From: Castor canadensis
Lineage: Eukaryota > Chordata > Mammalia > Rodentia > Castoridae
DNA length: 64,000 nt
Assembly (NCBI RefSeq): GCF_047511655.1
Contig: NC_133398.1
Coordinates: 49,667,638-49,731,637, forward strand
Reading direction: 5' to 3'
Below the pieces are notes generated by a model, which had not been told where the DNA came from, did no database searches, and was given only the letters and a program-made list of their open reading frames with translations. Shown here in pieces: positions 36,903 through 47,239 of this stretch. A program made the translations under genes and the position numbers. Each line of letters opens with the position of its first letter. The stretch's first letter is position 1.

Positions 36903-37082
36903 CAATGTCCAAGTAGGATATCTCATTAAGTGTTGTCTGGGTGCTCAGACAGTAAAGGACATTACTGTTTCCGGCAATCCAAAGCTTGACCTTACACTTG
37001 GACTTCTGAAGGTAAACTTCCTGAGAGGAAATTAAATACAGAGAACCTCTTCCAGTTTGGAATAATGGTCCTGCCAAAAACA
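36903..37082 (-). CDS. Candidate internal coding exon, protein not recognised
   Basis: On the minus strand an acceptor (TTTTTCTCACAG, AG at 37084-37083) and a donor (ATTG/GTAAGG, GT at 36902-36901) enclose exactly 180 nt with one frame fully open. The exon would be symmetrical, phase 1-1, encoding about 60 residues: FLAGPLFQTGRGSLYLISSQ, a stretch with YLQKSKCKVKLWIAGNSN, a second cysteine in VLYCLST, and ending in NEISYLDI. Phase 1-1 exons are common in extracellular modular proteins, and two cysteines fit that, but this is only suggestive. I do not recognise the family; a MAM-like or laminin-G-like fold was considered and not supported. No neighbouring exon was identified, so the rest of the gene may lie outside or be spread in introns. 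Confidence 0.45.
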
Positions 37083-37868
37083 CTGTGAGAAAAATTTAGA
37101 GTAAATTAAGTTTTTAAATTTGCCTTTATAATACTAAAGCCAACAAAAAAGGGCAGTATTTTTTAAATTTAGAATAGGAAGTGAAATAAAATCAAAAATG
37201 TCCAAAATACCCTTTTCTCCTTGCCTATGTTCCTACAAAAACATGCTCCAAAGCAATATAAAAGAGTTCCTCCTTCCTTCATTATAACAGCTTTACTTAA
37301 ACTCTAATCTTCAGGACTTAAAAATGAAAACATTAGACCGAAAAAAAAGAGAAGAATTGTGACAGTTACAATTTACATATGTGACATGTGTAAATCAGAT
37401 TAAATATGAAAATCGTTCACCTTACTTTCATTACCCAAGATCCTCAGGATGATTCAAGCTTTCTTTTTTAAGTGAGGTACATCTTCTGGGTTCATCAGAC
37501 ACTTCAAAGGTCAAATAGAGTCCATCCTTCAAGTTGATGAGACGTTGTCCTATTTTTAAAAGACCTCAAGAGAAGGAAATTCCACACGTTTCCCCAAATA
37601 TACATTCCAGGGTCTATCAAACCTCACTGTCTGAAAATTTTTCCTTTTCTCTTATCTAAATCTCTCATGCTTCAACTTAAGCCTGTTGCCTCCTGTCTGG
37701 TCTCTAATGAGCAACAGCCTCCTCACAACTTTTGTAAAATTCTGCAAGTCAGGAACTACTCAATTTCTAACTCATTTCATTCACAACTCTTCAGTCATCA
37801 TTGTTACTCATGCATGGTTTATTTCCAAAATTTCTTCCTCCTATCTTGTGTTCATTTCAAATATCCTT
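37083..37868. other. No recognisable feature
   Basis: If the exon at 36.9-37.1 kb is real, this is the intron upstream of it. AT-rich; no repeat named. Confidence 0.4.
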
Positions 37869-37869
37869 T

Positions 37870-38054
37870 AAAAATAATTTTCTTAAAAAAGAAAATAAGG
37901 CCAAGCATGGTGCTACAATTTCTTTAATTCCAGAATTCAGGAGGTTGAGGAAGAAGGACCAAGGCTCACCTAAGTAACATAGATATCTCAAAAAGCAACC
38001 AAAAGGATAATTAATTAAATTTAAAATTTTAAATAAAAAAATAAAAATAATTTT
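37870..38054 (+). repeat. 7SL-derived (B1-like) SINE with 12-bp TSD
   Basis: GGCCAAGCATGGTGCTACAA, 'CAGGAGGTTGAGGAAGAAGG' and an A-rich tail make a degraded 7SL monomer. The repeat AAAAATAATTTT occurs at both sides (37870-37881, 38043-38054); it is low-complexity, so the TSD is likely but not certain. Confidence 0.7.
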
Positions 38055-38094
38055 GGTTTTCAGAAATGAATGGAAAATTAGTAGAAGTAGAAAA

Positions 38095-38469
38095 GATAGT
38101 ATGTTAATCAGCTTTCTTGCACTGTGACAAAATACATAAGACAACCAATTTAATGAGTTCATGATTTCAAAGATTTTAGTCCATGGTTACTTAGCCCTGT
38201 TGCCTTGAGCCTGTGGCAAAACAGTACATCATGGCAAGAACACACACCAGAGAAAGTCTGTTGCATTTATAGTGCCCAGGAAGTAAACAGAGAGACAGGA
38301 AGGGGCCAGGGTCCCAATATTTCCCTCACAGGTGCACCTCCAATGTGGAACTTCCCCTAAGTCCCACTTCCTAAAGGTTCCACCACCTCCCAATAGCACC
38401 ACAGCTGGGAAATAAGCCTTTAACACATGGGCCTTTGGGGGCACTTCAGATCCAAGCTACAGCAGATAG
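38095..38469 (-). mobile_element. ERVL-MaLR solo LTR with 5-bp TSD
   Basis: The LTR proper is 38100-38464 (365 bp). Read on the minus strand it begins TGCTGTAGCTTGGATCTGAA, continues with GGCCCATGTGTTAAAGGCTT, GTGGTGCTATTGGGAGGTGG and CATGATGTACTG and ends with AAAGCTGATTAACATA, the order of MaLR LTRs. GATAG flanks both ends (38095-38099, 38465-38469), the 5-bp duplication expected of this group. A CTATAAATGC box, the likely TATA, lies about 130 nt before the end. No gag-like internal part remains, so it arose by LTR-LTR recombination. Confidence 0.88.
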
Positions 38470-38519
38470 GCATTAGGGTAAGGTGACTCTGGTGAATGTC
38501 TTACTGAAAAATTCACTTC

Positions 38520-38645
38520 CTAGCTGATGAAATAATCTAATATTATCAAGGGAGCAGAAATTTGAAAGACAGAATTAATTCCAGTGCCATAGGCAAATTG
38601 CTCTTTAGGTCTGGCCCTCAGTTTCTTCACCTACAAAAGCAGACT
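38520..38645 (+). repeat. MIR fragment
   Basis: TTCCAGTGCCATAGGCAAAT and CCTCAGTTTCTTCACCTACA are MIR core pieces. Confidence 0.6.
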
Positions 38646-38919
38646 TTTTATGGTGTATTCCAGAGCCCAGATGCCAGGAAATAACAAATATTAAAGTATA
38701 TATATATTTAATGTCCTAAAAACTGAAGATGTCCTTTCTTTAAGGAAAAAAAATGATGCCTGCTTTTACTAAATTTTAGGCTGAGATTTAAAAATGGTAT
38801 AGACAGACTCTACCCTCAAGAAATATAGTTTCTCAGAATGAATTCTAACTTTAAAATATAAGGGAGTTTGAAGCCTAGTGACCTGTTATTGAAGAGTAAA
38901 AGGCCCAGTCATCCATCTA

Positions 38920-39180
38920 TTTGTTTAATAAATGTATTTTTTATATTACCACATACAAGGTTCTGCGCTAGGTACTGGTAAAACTTTGAAGAGCAATATT
39001 CAAGGTCCCAGAAAGGAAGAAAGATATGGCATACTTCGAACAGATAATTGGAAGTTTAAAGAAGGCTCTGTTGGTGGAGAGTTATGCACAGATGGAAGCA
39101 CCCTGAGGCCACAACAGTGAGGAAGAGTAGGAAGTAGCTGAACTTTAACACTCCTAGGCCCAAATCATCAGAGAGAGGAA
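38920..39180 (-). repeat. L2 LINE relic, left part
   Basis: 'TTGTTTAATAAATGTATTTT' and 'GTTCTGCGCTAGGTACTGGT' are reverse-L2 3' end features. The L2 appears to continue at 39.78 kb, on the far side of the LTR. Confidence 0.55.
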
Positions 39181-39181
39181 G

Positions 39182-39560
39182 TGTTGGGGTTGACAGTGAA
39201 GACAGCCATGTTAGGACCAGACCCTCTCCCCCCCTGCAAGTGGCTTACTAGAAACTCCCCACCCAACCCCAAAGACTGACAAAGGAATAGTTACCTTCCC
39301 AGATGGGTGCCAAGGACAGTTGAGCAGACAGTAGCCTAACTACAACTTGTCTTTCTTGGTTGCCCAGAAACAGTATCCCTTAGTGACCTTCCTGGTACTT
39401 TCCCACTAGCCCCCTATATCTAGCTCAAGCCTGTGTGTGGCAATGGACTCTATCTCTCTTGCTAGGGTCCCCTCCACAAGGTTCCTGCCTGAACAATAAA
39501 CTCTGTGCTGGTGTTTGAGCTGTCTCTCTGCCTCTTCCATGCCTCTTTCATTTTCTAACA
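39182..39560 (+). mobile_element. Solo LTR of an endogenous retrovirus
   Basis: The right end is CTAACA at 39555-39560. Two left ends are possible: TGTTAG at 39209, an exact inverted match to CTAACA, or TGTTGG at 39182, preceded by GGAAG versus GGAAA after the right end (a possible TSD). Inside are a TATATCTAG box near 39415 and an AATAAA signal at 39496, in U3-R-U5 order. C-rich blocks and the GTGCTGGTGTTTGAGCTGTC U5 part resemble rodent class I or II LTRs. No internal genes are attached. Confidence 0.7.
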
Positions 39561-39779
39561 GGAAATAGCTACACAACCTAAGAATTGTAGAAGAGGACTA
39601 TCTAAAAGGAGCTATGGACTTCACTGGAAGTATACTGCTACCACTAAATCTTTCCCCCTGTCTTCTGATTCCCACTTAAATGACTGGAAGCCAGAGAGCA
39701 GAGGAGCCCCGGTACTGCAGCTCTTAGAGGTAAGCATGATAAAGAATGACAATACATCCTATGATTTTAAAACCATGGT

Positions 39780-40055
39780 TCCTTGGTGGAGACAAAAATA
39801 AAATATATGTATACACAATACATAAGTACATAAATAAGATAATTTCAGATAATATGAACGTCCTTAAAATAAGAATGTGGTTAAGGAAGTGAAGTTTCCT
39901 CTAAGATGATATTCTTACTAAAAACTTGAAGATAAGAAGAAGCCATCTGTAAAGATTAGGAGAAGGGGGCATTCAAGGAAGGAGGAATAGCAAAAAAAAA
40001 AGGTCTTCAGATAGAAGGACTGTTGAAGTATTCATGTTAGAAAAAAAGACAAAAC
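39780..40055 (-). repeat. L2 LINE relic, right part
   Basis: TAAATAAGATAATTTCAGAT, 'TAAAAACTTGAAGATAAGAA' and 'GGGGGCATTCAAGGAAGGAG' follow reverse L2. The U6-L1 insertion cuts it at 40059. Confidence 0.65.
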
Positions 40056-40058
40056 ACT

Positions 40059-40142
40059 GTGCTCACTTCGGCAGCACATGTACTAAAATTGGAACGATAA
40101 ATAGAAGATTAGCATGGCCCCTGTGTAAGGATGACACACAAA
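40059..40142 (+). pseudogene. U6 snRNA pseudogene, 5' 84 nt, fused to L1
   Basis: Positions 40059-40142 align without gaps to nucleotides 1-84 of U6 spliceosomal RNA (start GTGCTCACTTCGGCAGCACA; ATTGGAACGAT; AGAAGATTAGCATGGCCCCT). I count seven mismatches, three of them C-to-T or G-to-A at former CpG sites. The 3' part of U6, including its terminal T-run, is missing; L1 ORF2 sequence follows at once. There is no TATA box at the proper distance upstream, so this is a retrocopy and not a functional U6 gene. Confidence 0.95.
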
Positions 40143-41290
40143 ACAGACATGAAGACCAGTGGAACAGATTAGAGGACCCAGATATGAATTCGCACAGCTA
40201 TGCCCACCTTATTTTTGACAAAGGCGCCAAAAACATACAATGGAGAAAAGGCCACCTCTTCAACAAATGTTGCTGGGAAAAGTGGTTATCCACTTGCGAA
40301 AAACTGAAACTAGATCCATGTTTATCACCCTGTGCTAGTATCAACTCAAAATGGATCAAGGACCTTAGTATCAGACCCCAAACTCTAAAGTTGGTAAAGG
40401 AAAGAGTACGAAACACTCTGAAAGTAATAGGTATAGCCAAAGTCTTCCTCAATAGAACTCCAGCAGCTCAGCAACTGAGAGAAAGTATAGACAAATGGGA
40501 CTTCATAAAACTAAAAAGCTTCTGCACAACAAAAGAAATGGTCTCTAAACTGAAGAGACCACCCACAGAGTTGGAGAAAATATTTGCCAGCTATACATCA
40601 GACAAAGGACTGATAACCAGAATATACAGGGAACTCAAAAAACTAAACTCTCCCAAAATTAATGAACCAATAAAGAAATGGGCAAGTGAACTAAACAGAA
40701 CTTTCTCAAAAGAAGAAATTCAAATGGCCAAAAAAACACATGAAAAAATGCTCACCATCTCTAGCCATAAAGGAAATGCAAATCAAAACCACACTAAGAT
40801 TCCACCTCACCCCTGTTAGAATAGCCATCATTAGCAACACCAACAACAACAGGTGTTGGCAAGAATGTGGGGAAAAAGGAACCCTCATACACTGCTGGTG
40901 GGAATGCAAACTAGTGCAACCACTCTGGAAAAAAATTTGGAGGCTTCTTAAAAATCTAAACACAGATCTTCCATATGATCCAGCAATCCCACTCCTGGGG
41001 ATATACCCAAAGGAATGTGACACAGATTACTCCAGAGGCACTTGCACACCCATGTTTATTGCAGCGCTAGTCACAATAGCCAAGTTATGGAAACAGCCAT
41101 GATGCTCCACTACTGACAAATGGATTCAGAAAATGTGGTATTTATATACAATGGAATTTTACTCAGCCATGAAGAAGAATGAAATCTTATCATTCACAAG
41201 CAAATGGATGGAACTGGACAACATTCCGAGCGAGGTTAGCCAGGCTCAGAAGACCAAAAATCATATGTTCTCCCTCATATGTGGACTTTA
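40143..41290 (+). pseudogene. L1 ORF2 C-terminal half, frameshifted
   Basis: The first frame (to about 40819) encodes the ORF2 stretch with 'DKGAKNIQWRKGHLFNKCCW', 'SIRPQTLKLVKERVRNTLKV' and 'DKWDFIKLKSFCTTKEMV'. A frameshift near 40.79 kb moves reading to a second frame that holds the cysteine domain ([18 protein letters not shown]) and '[20 protein letters not shown]', which stops at 41102. More codons of the end are readable after the stop, up to the 'MFSLICGL' end. Endonuclease and RT catalytic motifs are absent. Confidence 0.9.
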
Positions 41291-41619
41291 GGTCTAGGGC
41301 AAATACAGCCATGTGGTTGGACTTGGTCACATGATAAGGGGAGAACACACATGGGAGGTATACAGCTAAGAAACCCAAAACATAATGGTATTTGATGTCC
41401 CCACTGCAGAGGAACTAATTCAGGAACCTTAAAGTGACAGAGATCAACATGGGAAGATGATCAGGAACTAGTGAAAAGGTCAGTTAGAGATTAATTAACT
41501 TGGGATGTAACACATTTGTACATGAAAACAACACTAGGAATCTCTCTGTATAGCTATCCTTATCTCAACTAGCAAAAACACTTTGTCTTTCTTATTATTG
41601 CTTACACTTTCTCTTCAAC

Positions 41620-41866
41620 AAAATTAGAAGTAGGGCAGAACAGATTCTGCCTGGAAGCAAAGGGGGTGGTGAGGGGAAGAGGGAGGTGGCAGGGAGTAGG
41701 GTGGAGAAATGGTCCAAACAATGTATGCACATATAAATAAGCAAATTTAAAAAAAGAGACAAAGTAACTTGTGGGTTAAGGCAGGGAAAAGTAACTAATA
41801 TGGTCAATGGTGGTAGGGAGTGACCAGTGAACATAGCTTGTAGGGGGACCTTATTGATCATGACAA
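41620..41866 (+). repeat. Copy A of a 247-bp inverted duplication
   Basis: This segment, the last 136 bp of the U6-L1 element plus 111 bp of host flank, recurs inverted at 47240-47485. Bases 41714-41866 (153 bp) are identical in both; the L1 purine-rich part has several differences and a one-base gap. Confidence 0.95.
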
Positions 41867-43065
41867 GAACTCTAAAGAAGGGGCCCTACTTTAGTAATTT
41901 AATCATTATATGCAGGAACATAATGCCATTTTGTTTAGCTATTCTAAAGATTTAACTCTCTACCACCATAAGAGCAAAGATTTCACATGAGTGGAAACTA
42001 CATTTTATCCATCTCTTAATCCCTTGAGTTTACCATGGCTTCTGGCAGGCTGAATGATTTCTTTAATGATCAAAACAGTGAAATAAAGAAGTAGTTCAGC
42101 GGGAAATTAAGTCATTTCAAACTGGGAAGACAAAGACAGCTTTCAAAGAGGAGTTGAAATTGGATTTAGATTTTGAAGGATTGGGGCATTCAAATATAGG
42201 AGGAATGGTATCCTGATGGGAAACAATGTATGAGCAAAGGAGAACACCGAAACAGAATGTCTGGAGAAAAGTTTAGATTAGCAGTAATATAGGTTCTCTC
42301 ATAGGGAACAGCTAAATAACAGAATGTGTGCCACCGAATGAATATTTTAATGTCACTAACGGTTTTTAAAGAGTAGAATTTGGTTCAAGAAATTGTAGAA
42401 TTCTTTGTGTTAGACTAACCTCTTCAGTGCGCCCAGATAACAATAATAAAGTCTGAAGTCATATTTTAAAAAATGAGTAGAAGGTATTGAAGAACAACAA
42501 AAAAGGTGTCCAAAATAGAAGTGACTCAAACATTGAAAGGAGCCAACTATATTGGGTGACATTTGTTTTTATATAGTTGTTTCCATACCATGTGGTTCAG
42601 GGTAGCTAAAATTCATGAAGAAAGCAATTTTCATTTTGACTTGGAGAGTGTGAGAATGAGCTCAGGGATGCCAGTGTGAAGGGATATTGAAAGAGAAATT
42701 CTTGAAAGAAGTGACTCACAGACAAGGAAACCCACAAAATCTGTGTACAAATTCCCTTCAAATTTCTGAATGAAATTTGTATATACATGAAGATTTCAAA
42801 TGGCCTATCAGAAAGCAACAGCTGAAAGTTTGATAAATTGAACAGAGATTACAGCTGATTCTCCTCCACTATACCAAACATCAACATTCTTTAGAGAAAG
42901 GCAATAAACTCCAAAATCTCTTCGACAAATTATCTCCAATGCTTTGTATATAATTTTAAAATCACTAAAAATTGGAAGAAACAAGAAAATGTGGTCTATA
43001 TTCAAGAGTTCAAGAGACAAAGTAGTTAAGAAAAACCAAACTTTGGAATGACCAGATGTCATAAC
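41867..43065. other. Mostly unassigned, with an L2-like patch
   Basis: An L2-like piece (TCAAAGAGGAGTTGAAATTG, 'GGGGCATTCAAATATAGGAG') lies near 42.10-42.25 kb on the minus orientation. Otherwise no repeat or gene is evident. Confidence 0.4.
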
Positions 43066-43369
43066 TGTTAGGAAAAACACCGCTCACAAAGAAATCTCAA
43101 GAGAAAAGTCTCATGTCCATAGAGCAAAGTTTAATGGCAGGCCCAAACTGCCAGGCTGGCCTGGGGAAAGATGGCACAGCAGCAAATCTGGGCCAGGCAT
43201 GGCTTTTATAGAAGACGAAGGGTACGGAAGTTAGCGCATGCGTGGTAGTCTCTGGTAGGGATGGGGCTGTCTTAGAGCAAGGGAATTTCTGTTAAGGGCA
43301 GGGCTGTCCTTGAGAGTTTCTCAAGTGAGGTCTGAGAACAAAATGGCCACCAATTTATAAATGGCAACA
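43066..43369 (-). mobile_element. ERV LTR with TATA box and poly(A) signal
   Basis: Ends TGTTAG (43066) and GCAACA (43369) give the TG...CA pattern on the plus strand; the LTR reads on the minus. In that direction come GCATGCGC-type CpG sequence, CTATAAAAGC (TATA), then CATTAAAC (ATTAAA poly(A) signal) and a short U5 ending in CCTAACA. This organisation is that of rodent class II (ERVK/IAP-like) LTRs. CpGs are preserved more than in surrounding DNA. No clean 6-bp TSD was found, so one boundary may be off. Confidence 0.7.
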
Positions 43370-43439
43370 GTATTGTTCTATCAATAATTAGTACAAAAAA
43401 GGACTTTAAAACAACTATCACAAATTTGCTCAAATATAA

Positions 43440-44790
43440 GGTATGAACAGACATGGAATATCAGAAGAAAAATTAAAATTATTCCAAAAAGAACAAAATA
43501 GAAATTCCAGAACTACACTCTGTAATATCCGAAGTAAAAAATTCCTGAAAGAGCATGACAACAGAGATTTCAGGAAGGGTACAGTAAATGTTAACATCAA
43601 TTTGCAAAAAGAAAACAAAATATTTTAAAGGCTTTTTTTACTTTGAAACATATCGAAAGGTTTACATGCATAGAATTGAAGTTTTGGTGAAGAAGGGAAA
43701 CAGAAGGAGGGAAAAAATGTTTTAAGAAATAATAGCCTTATATTTACAAATTTGTTTAAAGTATCAACCTACATAGCTAACACTCTCAGTAACTTTAAGC
43801 AGAATACCTATAGTACATCATGACAAACTACAGAAAAAACAAGGATGAGGGAAGAATTTTGAAAACAGCCAGAGTAAAGAAAAACATAACTGCATGCAGA
43901 GGAACACTGATAAAAGCAGCACCTAACTTCTCACTAGAAGGAATGGAGATAGAAGATAATAGGAAACATAGAAATATGAAGCAAGAAACAAAATTTAAAA
44001 ATCAACTCAGAATCTTATACGCAAGAAAAATGTCATTTGAAATGAAGATAAAATGACTTTTTCAGATAAATGGATACTGAGAAAATTTATTATCAAGTCT
44101 GTTTTTCAGGTTGAAAAAAGTGACTTCAAATGGAAATTCAGAGTCACAAAAAATAAGAAAGAAAAACAAAAGAGATTGCAAATACACATGTAAATATAAA
44201 TACTGCCATTTTTAATCTTTAATTTTATTTAAAATACAATGAAAAGTTTAAAGTCTTCCAAGGGCTGCCAAGTATCTGTGGAAAGTTTTAACATAGAGGT
44301 CAGAAACCAAACAAGAGAACTTCATCCAGGCATTTCATTTGAAAATTCAGAAGACTGGAGACTAAAGAAAACTATATACTTCCAGAGAGGAAAATAAATA
44401 TGTATACAAGATTATAAACAGAATTACATTAGTGACCTTTCAATAGTAACACTGGAATATAAGAAAATATTGTCTTCAAATTATCCTAAATTATAATTCC
44501 TTATTATTCAATCATGGAGAAGGAAACAATAGACTTCTTCAGATTTTCAAGGTCTCAGAAAATTTCCTCCCATAAACTCTAAGACTATTCATCTGTAGTT
44601 TTAAGAAAGTGAGTATTGGGTGCTAGAAATAAGTTTTGGAACAAAAGAGTCACCTCAGGAGGACAGCTGTACAACAGATGTAGAATCAAAACAGACTATT
44701 TAGGGAGAAAAGCTATAAAACAATCTATTTCTAGGCTATTAGTGGACCCTTTCAATTTGGTAGCTGAGAACCAGCTGGAAATTCTACTGA
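43440..44790 (+). mobile_element. Ancient L1/HAL1-like ORF1 region
   Basis: Phrases such as 'AAACAGCCAGAGTAAAGAAA', GAGGAACACTGATAAAAGCA, 'CTAACTTCTCACTAGAAGGA' and 'TCTTATACGCAAGAAAAATG' match, in order, a common old mammalian LINE (HAL1/L1M) coding region. The copy is shattered by stops. Subfamily uncertain. Confidence 0.5.
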
Positions 44791-45100
44791 ATTCTTTGCC
44801 AATGGTCCCAATCTATTTCTCCATTTATTTGCTTGGCACATACTAGAGAAGCAGCAAGGAAAAGGAGCACAAGATAGAGTAGAAAATGGAAAAATAGAAG
44901 CCTAATCAGATTTAAGGCCTTTTGTTTTAGATTGAGTTTTCCCAAAAGCAGAACCTAAGAAAAGTGAATAACCATGCAACAGGGAGAAGAGACCAAGAGG
45001 AATGGGAAAAATAAATGCATAAGTGCATATTAATATCACCATTGTGGACAGCTGACAGTCATGCCTGGAATCTTCTAAGTTATATGTGGATGCCTTTTGA

Positions 45101-45475
45101 AATTGATTTCCTGAAACTTCCTGTGCAGCTACCTTTATCTCAAGCTAAAATGTCATGTTTTTTGTTTTATCTTTTCTCTCTTTTCTTATACAAAATCAGA
45201 GCAGGAGAGCAAAACAAGTCCTGCCCTGGGGGGAGGGCTTGCACCGGTGAATATGGTGCAATAAAATGTGTATACATGTAAATTAATGCAAAAATGATAC
45301 ATGTTGAAACTACTCCAGGAATTAGGGGAGAGAGGGAATGAGGGAGAATGGTTGAGGAGGTAAATTCATGTATGATATATTTGATACATTGTAAGAACTT
45401 GTGGTAAGTCCCACAGTGTACCCCCCCCCATCCCAACAGTAAAGGGAAAAAAAGAAAAAAGGAATTGATTTCCTG
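45101..45475 (+). mobile_element. L1 3' UTR insertion with 13-bp TSD
   Basis: AATTGATTTCCTG at 45101-45113 and 45463-45475 frames about 350 bp. Contents: the 3' UTR start (CTTTATCTCAAGCTAAAATG), a GGGGGGAGGGCTTG block, and the end with ATATATTTGATACATTGTAA, a C-run and AG-rich tail. Confidence 0.88.
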
Positions 45476-46145
45476 GGAATTTGCCATTTTTTGTCCATCA
45501 GCTTACATCCTATATTAGTTGAGGTTTATATTGGGATACAAACCCTAGTATTTCCTGACTGACTATACTCACTTGAACAGAGGGTTTCCAAGAGGCAATT
45601 ACAGCACTGGAAAAACCTGAGGGCAAAATGTGAAATATCTCGTGCTTGAGAAAAAAATACCAGCATGACATAAGCCAAACTACCCATTGCAGCTACTCTG
45701 TAATCAGGGATGAGGCCAAGAGAATATGAGTAAGGAAGCCAGGAACAACCCTCAACATCTGTTCTTTGTATTACTCTCCTATCCCTGTGTCCTACAGTAA
45801 ATGACATACACCTCTGAGTCCCTAAGGTGGTGATCAGCCACAATCTGTACCTCTGACTTAATAGACAAATATTAATACAGTAAGATACACTCTTTGTTCC
45901 TGCCACTGGTCCTGAGGTTATTTATGCTTGGTATTTATCAACTCCTTCCTTTACCTCCCATTTAGATTTCCCTCACACTCCCATAGCACTTCTACTTGTC
46001 TAGGTTTCTAGCCTAAGAGGATGACTCAGACTTCCACCCTGAGCAGTCTATGTCCAGGGCTACAGTTGTTTGATTGCTGCAATTGCCATTCACCATTATC
46101 ACTGAGCATAAGAATGCCAAGAAATTCCATGATTACACTTGCTCA
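45476..46145. other. Unassigned; long minus-strand frame is not supported
   Basis: The minus strand has an open frame of 126 codons (45526-45906) of unusual amino-acid make-up without splice context. The sequence looks like an old repeat or unique DNA; I cannot name it. Confidence 0.35.
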
Positions 46146-46149
46146 CACG

Positions 46150-46387
46150 TATTAATTGTACAAATTAAAAACAATTTGCTGTGATATTTCCATTCATGCA
46201 TACAGTATACACTGATCATATCCATCCACCCACCCTTCTTCTAACCTCACCCCCATTCTTCCTCTGGCACCCTTCCCTGTCCCTAGTGATCACTCTTCTA
46301 CTTTCAGGTAAACATGTTTATTTTTTTTGTTTTCACATGAGAGAGAATGTATGATACTTGTTCTTTCTGCATCTGGCTTATTTCACT

Positions 46388-46444
<57 letters not shown>

Positions 46445-46960
46445 TATATAAAATCTAATTCCATCCATTTTGTTTCAGATGACAAGATTTCATTTTTTAT
46501 GGCTGAGTAATACTCCACTAGGTATTTATGCAATATTTTGTTTATTCATTTATTAGGACAGGCACCTAGGCCAATTTCATATCTTAGCTATAGTGAATAG
46601 CACAAAAAACAGACATGCAGCTATCTCTTTTGTATGCTGAACTCAGTTCCTTTGGATATATTCCAGGAGTGGGATAGCTGGATGCTAGTTCTATTTTTAG
46701 TTTTTAAGGAACCTTCCTACTGTTTTCCAAAGCGACTATATTAATTTACATTCCAAACAACAATGTATCAGTTCCCTTTTCTTCACAGCTTTGCCAGCAT
46801 TTGTTATTTTATTTTATTTTGGCTTTCTTTAGTAGCCATTGGAACTGAAGTGAGATGGTATCTCATTAAAGTTCTGATTTGCATTTCCCTGATGACTGGT
46901 GATAGTAAGCATTTTCAAATATTTATTGGTGATTTATATTTATTCTTTTGAGAATGGTCT
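46150..46960 (-). mobile_element. Old L1 ORF2 3' part and UTR with internal (TA)n
   Basis: Reverse reading gives ORF2 C-terminal pieces: TTTCACTTCAGTTCCAATGG-type sequence, 'CTTTGCCAGCATTTGTTAT' (plus strand), the TGGATATATTCCAGGAGTGG region and GGCTGAGTAATACTCCACTA. A long (TA)n lies inside at 46389-46450, which no L1 consensus has; it must have arisen after insertion. Confidence 0.85.
46389..46450. repeat. (TA)n microsatellite
   Basis: About 60 bp of TA units with two small interruptions, inside an old L1 ORF2. Self-complementary and prone to length change. Confidence 0.95.
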
Positions 46961-47099
46961 GCATTCCCACAGTTGACTAATACTTTGCCACTGCTTTGGC
47001 TATCTCAAATTGCGCAGAGCATCTGTTTCTACTGTCTTCTAATTCTCAATCATCAGCAGTGAGGGTCTAGTAATAAAGAGATTAATCTGATAAAGCATG

Positions 47100-47239
47100 A
47101 TGCATGTCTGAAATGCCAAGGTGAAACCCCCTTGGACTATAAATATACACTATAAAGGAGAATGATGGAAAAAGTGAATTCAACTGTGATATATTAAAAG
47201 AACTTGTGTAAATGTCACAATCTACTCCCAGTAAAACAA
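47100..47239 (+). mobile_element. L1 3' UTR end, truncated by the inverted copy
   Basis: AAAGGAGAATGATGGAAAAA, 'GTGAATTCAACTGTGATATA' and 'AACTTGTGTAAATGTCACAA' match the end at 51.6 kb. The last bases before its tail are replaced by copy B at 47240. Confidence 0.75.

Larger units (their letters stand above)
40059..41755 (+). mobile_element. U6-L1 chimeric retroinsertion
   Basis: The 84-nt U6 head joins L1 ORF2 at 40138-40142, with a short shared A-rich overlap, and the same strand continues through the ORF2 C-terminus, the 3' UTR and an A-tail at 41743-41755. One continuous insertion with this structure is the known product of template switching or RNA joining during L1 reverse transcription. 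Flanks show an imperfect duplication (AGACAAAACACT before, AGACAAAGTAACT after), fitting an older event. L1 here is 5'-truncated at the U6 junction. Confidence 0.92.

Noticed and set aside
40059..40142. Functional U6 snRNA gene
   Set aside because: The last 23 nt with the terminal T-run are missing, no TATA/PSE arrangement lies upstream, and L1 sequence follows directly.
41741..41866. 3' transduction by the U6-L1 element
   Set aside because: No second A-tail or TSD follows the flank at 41.87 kb, and an imperfect TSD fits directly after the first tail; the shared flank with 47.2 kb is better explained by later duplication.
45526..45906. 126-codon minus-strand frame
   Set aside because: No splice sites at useful places, no known domain, composition not typical of a protein; likely chance in old repeat or unique DNA.
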